This document shows positions 6,707 through 7,513 of a stretch of 7,513 nt of DNA, piece after piece. Source of the stretch: Actinomycetes bacterium (lineage in GTDB: Bacteria; Actinomycetota; Actinomycetes; S36-B12). The notes under the pieces are model-generated. The model made no database searches and was not told the DNA's origin. It was given only the letters and a program-made list of their open reading frames with translations. The translations under genes and the position numbers were made by a program. The DNA lies in contig JAUHZW010000100.1 of NCBI GenBank assembly GCA_030425745.1, positions 1-7,513 on the forward strand, in the 5' to 3' direction. Within the stretch, counting starts at the first letter, position 1, and each line of letters begins with the position of its first letter.

Positions 6707-7513
6707 ATGGATCTGCGGACGACGTACCTGGGGCTGGACCTGTCCTCACCGCTGGTGGCCTCACCCTCACCCCTCACCGGGCGCATGGACTCGCTCCTGC
6801 GGCTGGAGGACGCCGGTGTCTCCGCGGTGGTCCTGCCCAGCCTGTTCGAGGAGGAGGTCGAGGCCGAGGCGCTCGTGCTCTACGAGCGCATGGAGGCCGC
6901 CGCCGACGTCGGGGCCGAGGCGGCCGGATACTTCCCCGACGTGGACCTCGACCACCTGGGCCTCGAGCGACACCTGGTGCTCGTCGAGCAGGCCGCCGGG
7001 TCGCTCTCGATCCCCGTCATCGCGAGCCTGAACGGCCACACCCCCGGGGGATGGATCCGGTATGCGCGGGATCTGGAGGACGCGGGGGCGAGTGCCATCG
7101 AGTTGAACACCTACGAGGTCGTCGCTGACCCGACGGTGACGGCCGCGGATGTCGAGCAGCGCTACCTCGACCTCGTCGCGGGCGTGCGTCAGGAGGTCGA
7201 CATCCCGGTCAGCGTGAAGATCTCCCCGTACTTCACCTCGATGGCCCACATGGCCCGTGCTCTGGTGGACTCCGGGGCCGACGGCTTGGTCCTGTTCAAC
7301 CGGTTCTACCAGCCGGACCTGGACCTGGAGACCCTCGATGTCACCCCGCACCTCGAGCTCTCGGCGGAGTCCGAGCTCCGCCTGCCACTGCGGTGGACCG
7401 CGATCCTGCGCCCGCTCATCCCACACACCTCCATGGCGGTGACGTCCGGCGTGCACAGCGGAAAAGCCATGGCGAAGGCGCTGCTCGCCGGGGCCGATGT
7501 CGCCATGACCACG
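6707..7513 (+). CDS. Dihydroorotate dehydrogenase-like protein (partial, 3' end cut by window)
   Basis: First 269 residues of an FMN-type TIM-barrel protein; relatives are about 325-335 residues, so roughly 60 are missing beyond the window. The start MDLRTTYLGLDLSSPLVASP, SLFEEEVEAEA, ASLNGHTPGGW (N109), VKISPYF (K171), LFNRFYQPD (N198) and SGVHSGKAMAKALLAGADV (from 247) match the DHOD-like family as I recall it. It keeps ELN at 132-134, but the following residues are TYEVV instead of the SCPN catalytic loop of class 1 DHODs, and no cysteine occurs in the visible part. It is therefore unlikely to be pyrD. It starts two bases after the nifJ stop with a strong ribosome site, so both are one operon. 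Members of this family are often found beside nifJ (recollection, not checked here). A role in PFOR electron transfer or another flavin reaction is inference; its substrate is unknown. Confidence 0.9.
   Translation, partial: MDLRTTYLGLDLSSPLVASPSPLTGRMDSLLRLEDAGVSAVVLPSLFEEEVEAEALVLYERMEAAADVGAEAAGYFPDVDLDHLGLERHLVLVEQAAGSLSIPVIASLNGHTPGGWIRYARDLEDAGASAIELNTYEVVADPTVTAADVEQRYLDLVAGVRQEVDIPVSVKISPYFTSMAHMARALVDSGADGLVLFNRFYQPDLDLETLDVTPHLELSAESELRLPLRWTAILRPLIPHTSMAVTSGVHSGKAMAKALLAGADVAMTT

Noticed and set aside
7363..7382. 7-bp inverted repeat GGCGGAG / CTCCGCC with a six-base loop in the DHOD-like gene
   Set aside because: Short and GC-rich inside conserved coding sequence; easily explained by codon choice.
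6707..7513. Annotation as pyrD (true dihydroorotate dehydrogenase)
   Set aside because: The SCPN catalytic loop is missing, and the sequence fits the separate DHOD-like family next to nifJ.

Overview
The window is very GC-rich DNA with strong G/C bias at third codon positions, tight gene packing and actinobacterial-type protein sequences. It suggests a high-GC Actinomycetota chromosome. Micrococcales is a guess; no marker in the window fixes the genus. Five protein genes are visible, and no RNA genes, insertion sequences or CRISPR arrays were seen.

Layout. (1) 7-1703, plus strand: a two-gene cysteine operon, cysK (O-acetylserine sulfhydrylase) and cysE (serine O-acetyltransferase), overlapping by one base (TGATG). 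CysE makes O-acetylserine, and CysK converts it with sulfide to cysteine. CysE ends in Asp-Phe-Val-Ile, which fits the C-terminal-isoleucine docking tail used to form the cysteine synthase complex. (2) 1694-1807: an array of 34-bp tandem repeats, each with a perfect or near-perfect 9-bp hairpin, between two convergent genes. The stop codons of both genes lie inside the repeat. (3) 1798-2961, minus strand: a zinc-dependent medium-chain alcohol dehydrogenase of unknown substrate. (4) 2962-3086: a divergent promoter region with a 7-bp GC-rich inverted repeat and a 9-bp direct repeat. (5) 3087-6704, plus strand: a full-length single-chain pyruvate:ferredoxin/flavodoxin oxidoreductase (NifJ type, 1205 aa) with all iron-sulfur and thiamine-diphosphate motifs. 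(6) 6622-6687: a long, nearly perfect inverted repeat at the 3' end of that gene. (7) 6707-7513: a dihydroorotate-dehydrogenase-like flavoprotein gene two bases downstream, cut by the window edge.

How they work together. The nifJ-DHOD-like pair looks like a two-gene operon in which a PFOR that oxidises pyruvate to acetyl-CoA, CO2 and reduced ferredoxin/flavodoxin is tied to an FMN TIM-barrel protein. That protein lacks the cysteine-containing catalytic loop of true dihydroorotate dehydrogenases, so its reaction is unknown. The main unexplained structures are the tandem hairpin array, the 66-nt inverted repeat controlling or insulating the nifJ/DHOD-like junction, and the function of the DHOD-like partner. 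The cysteine operon and the dehydrogenase are ordinary genes in themselves.
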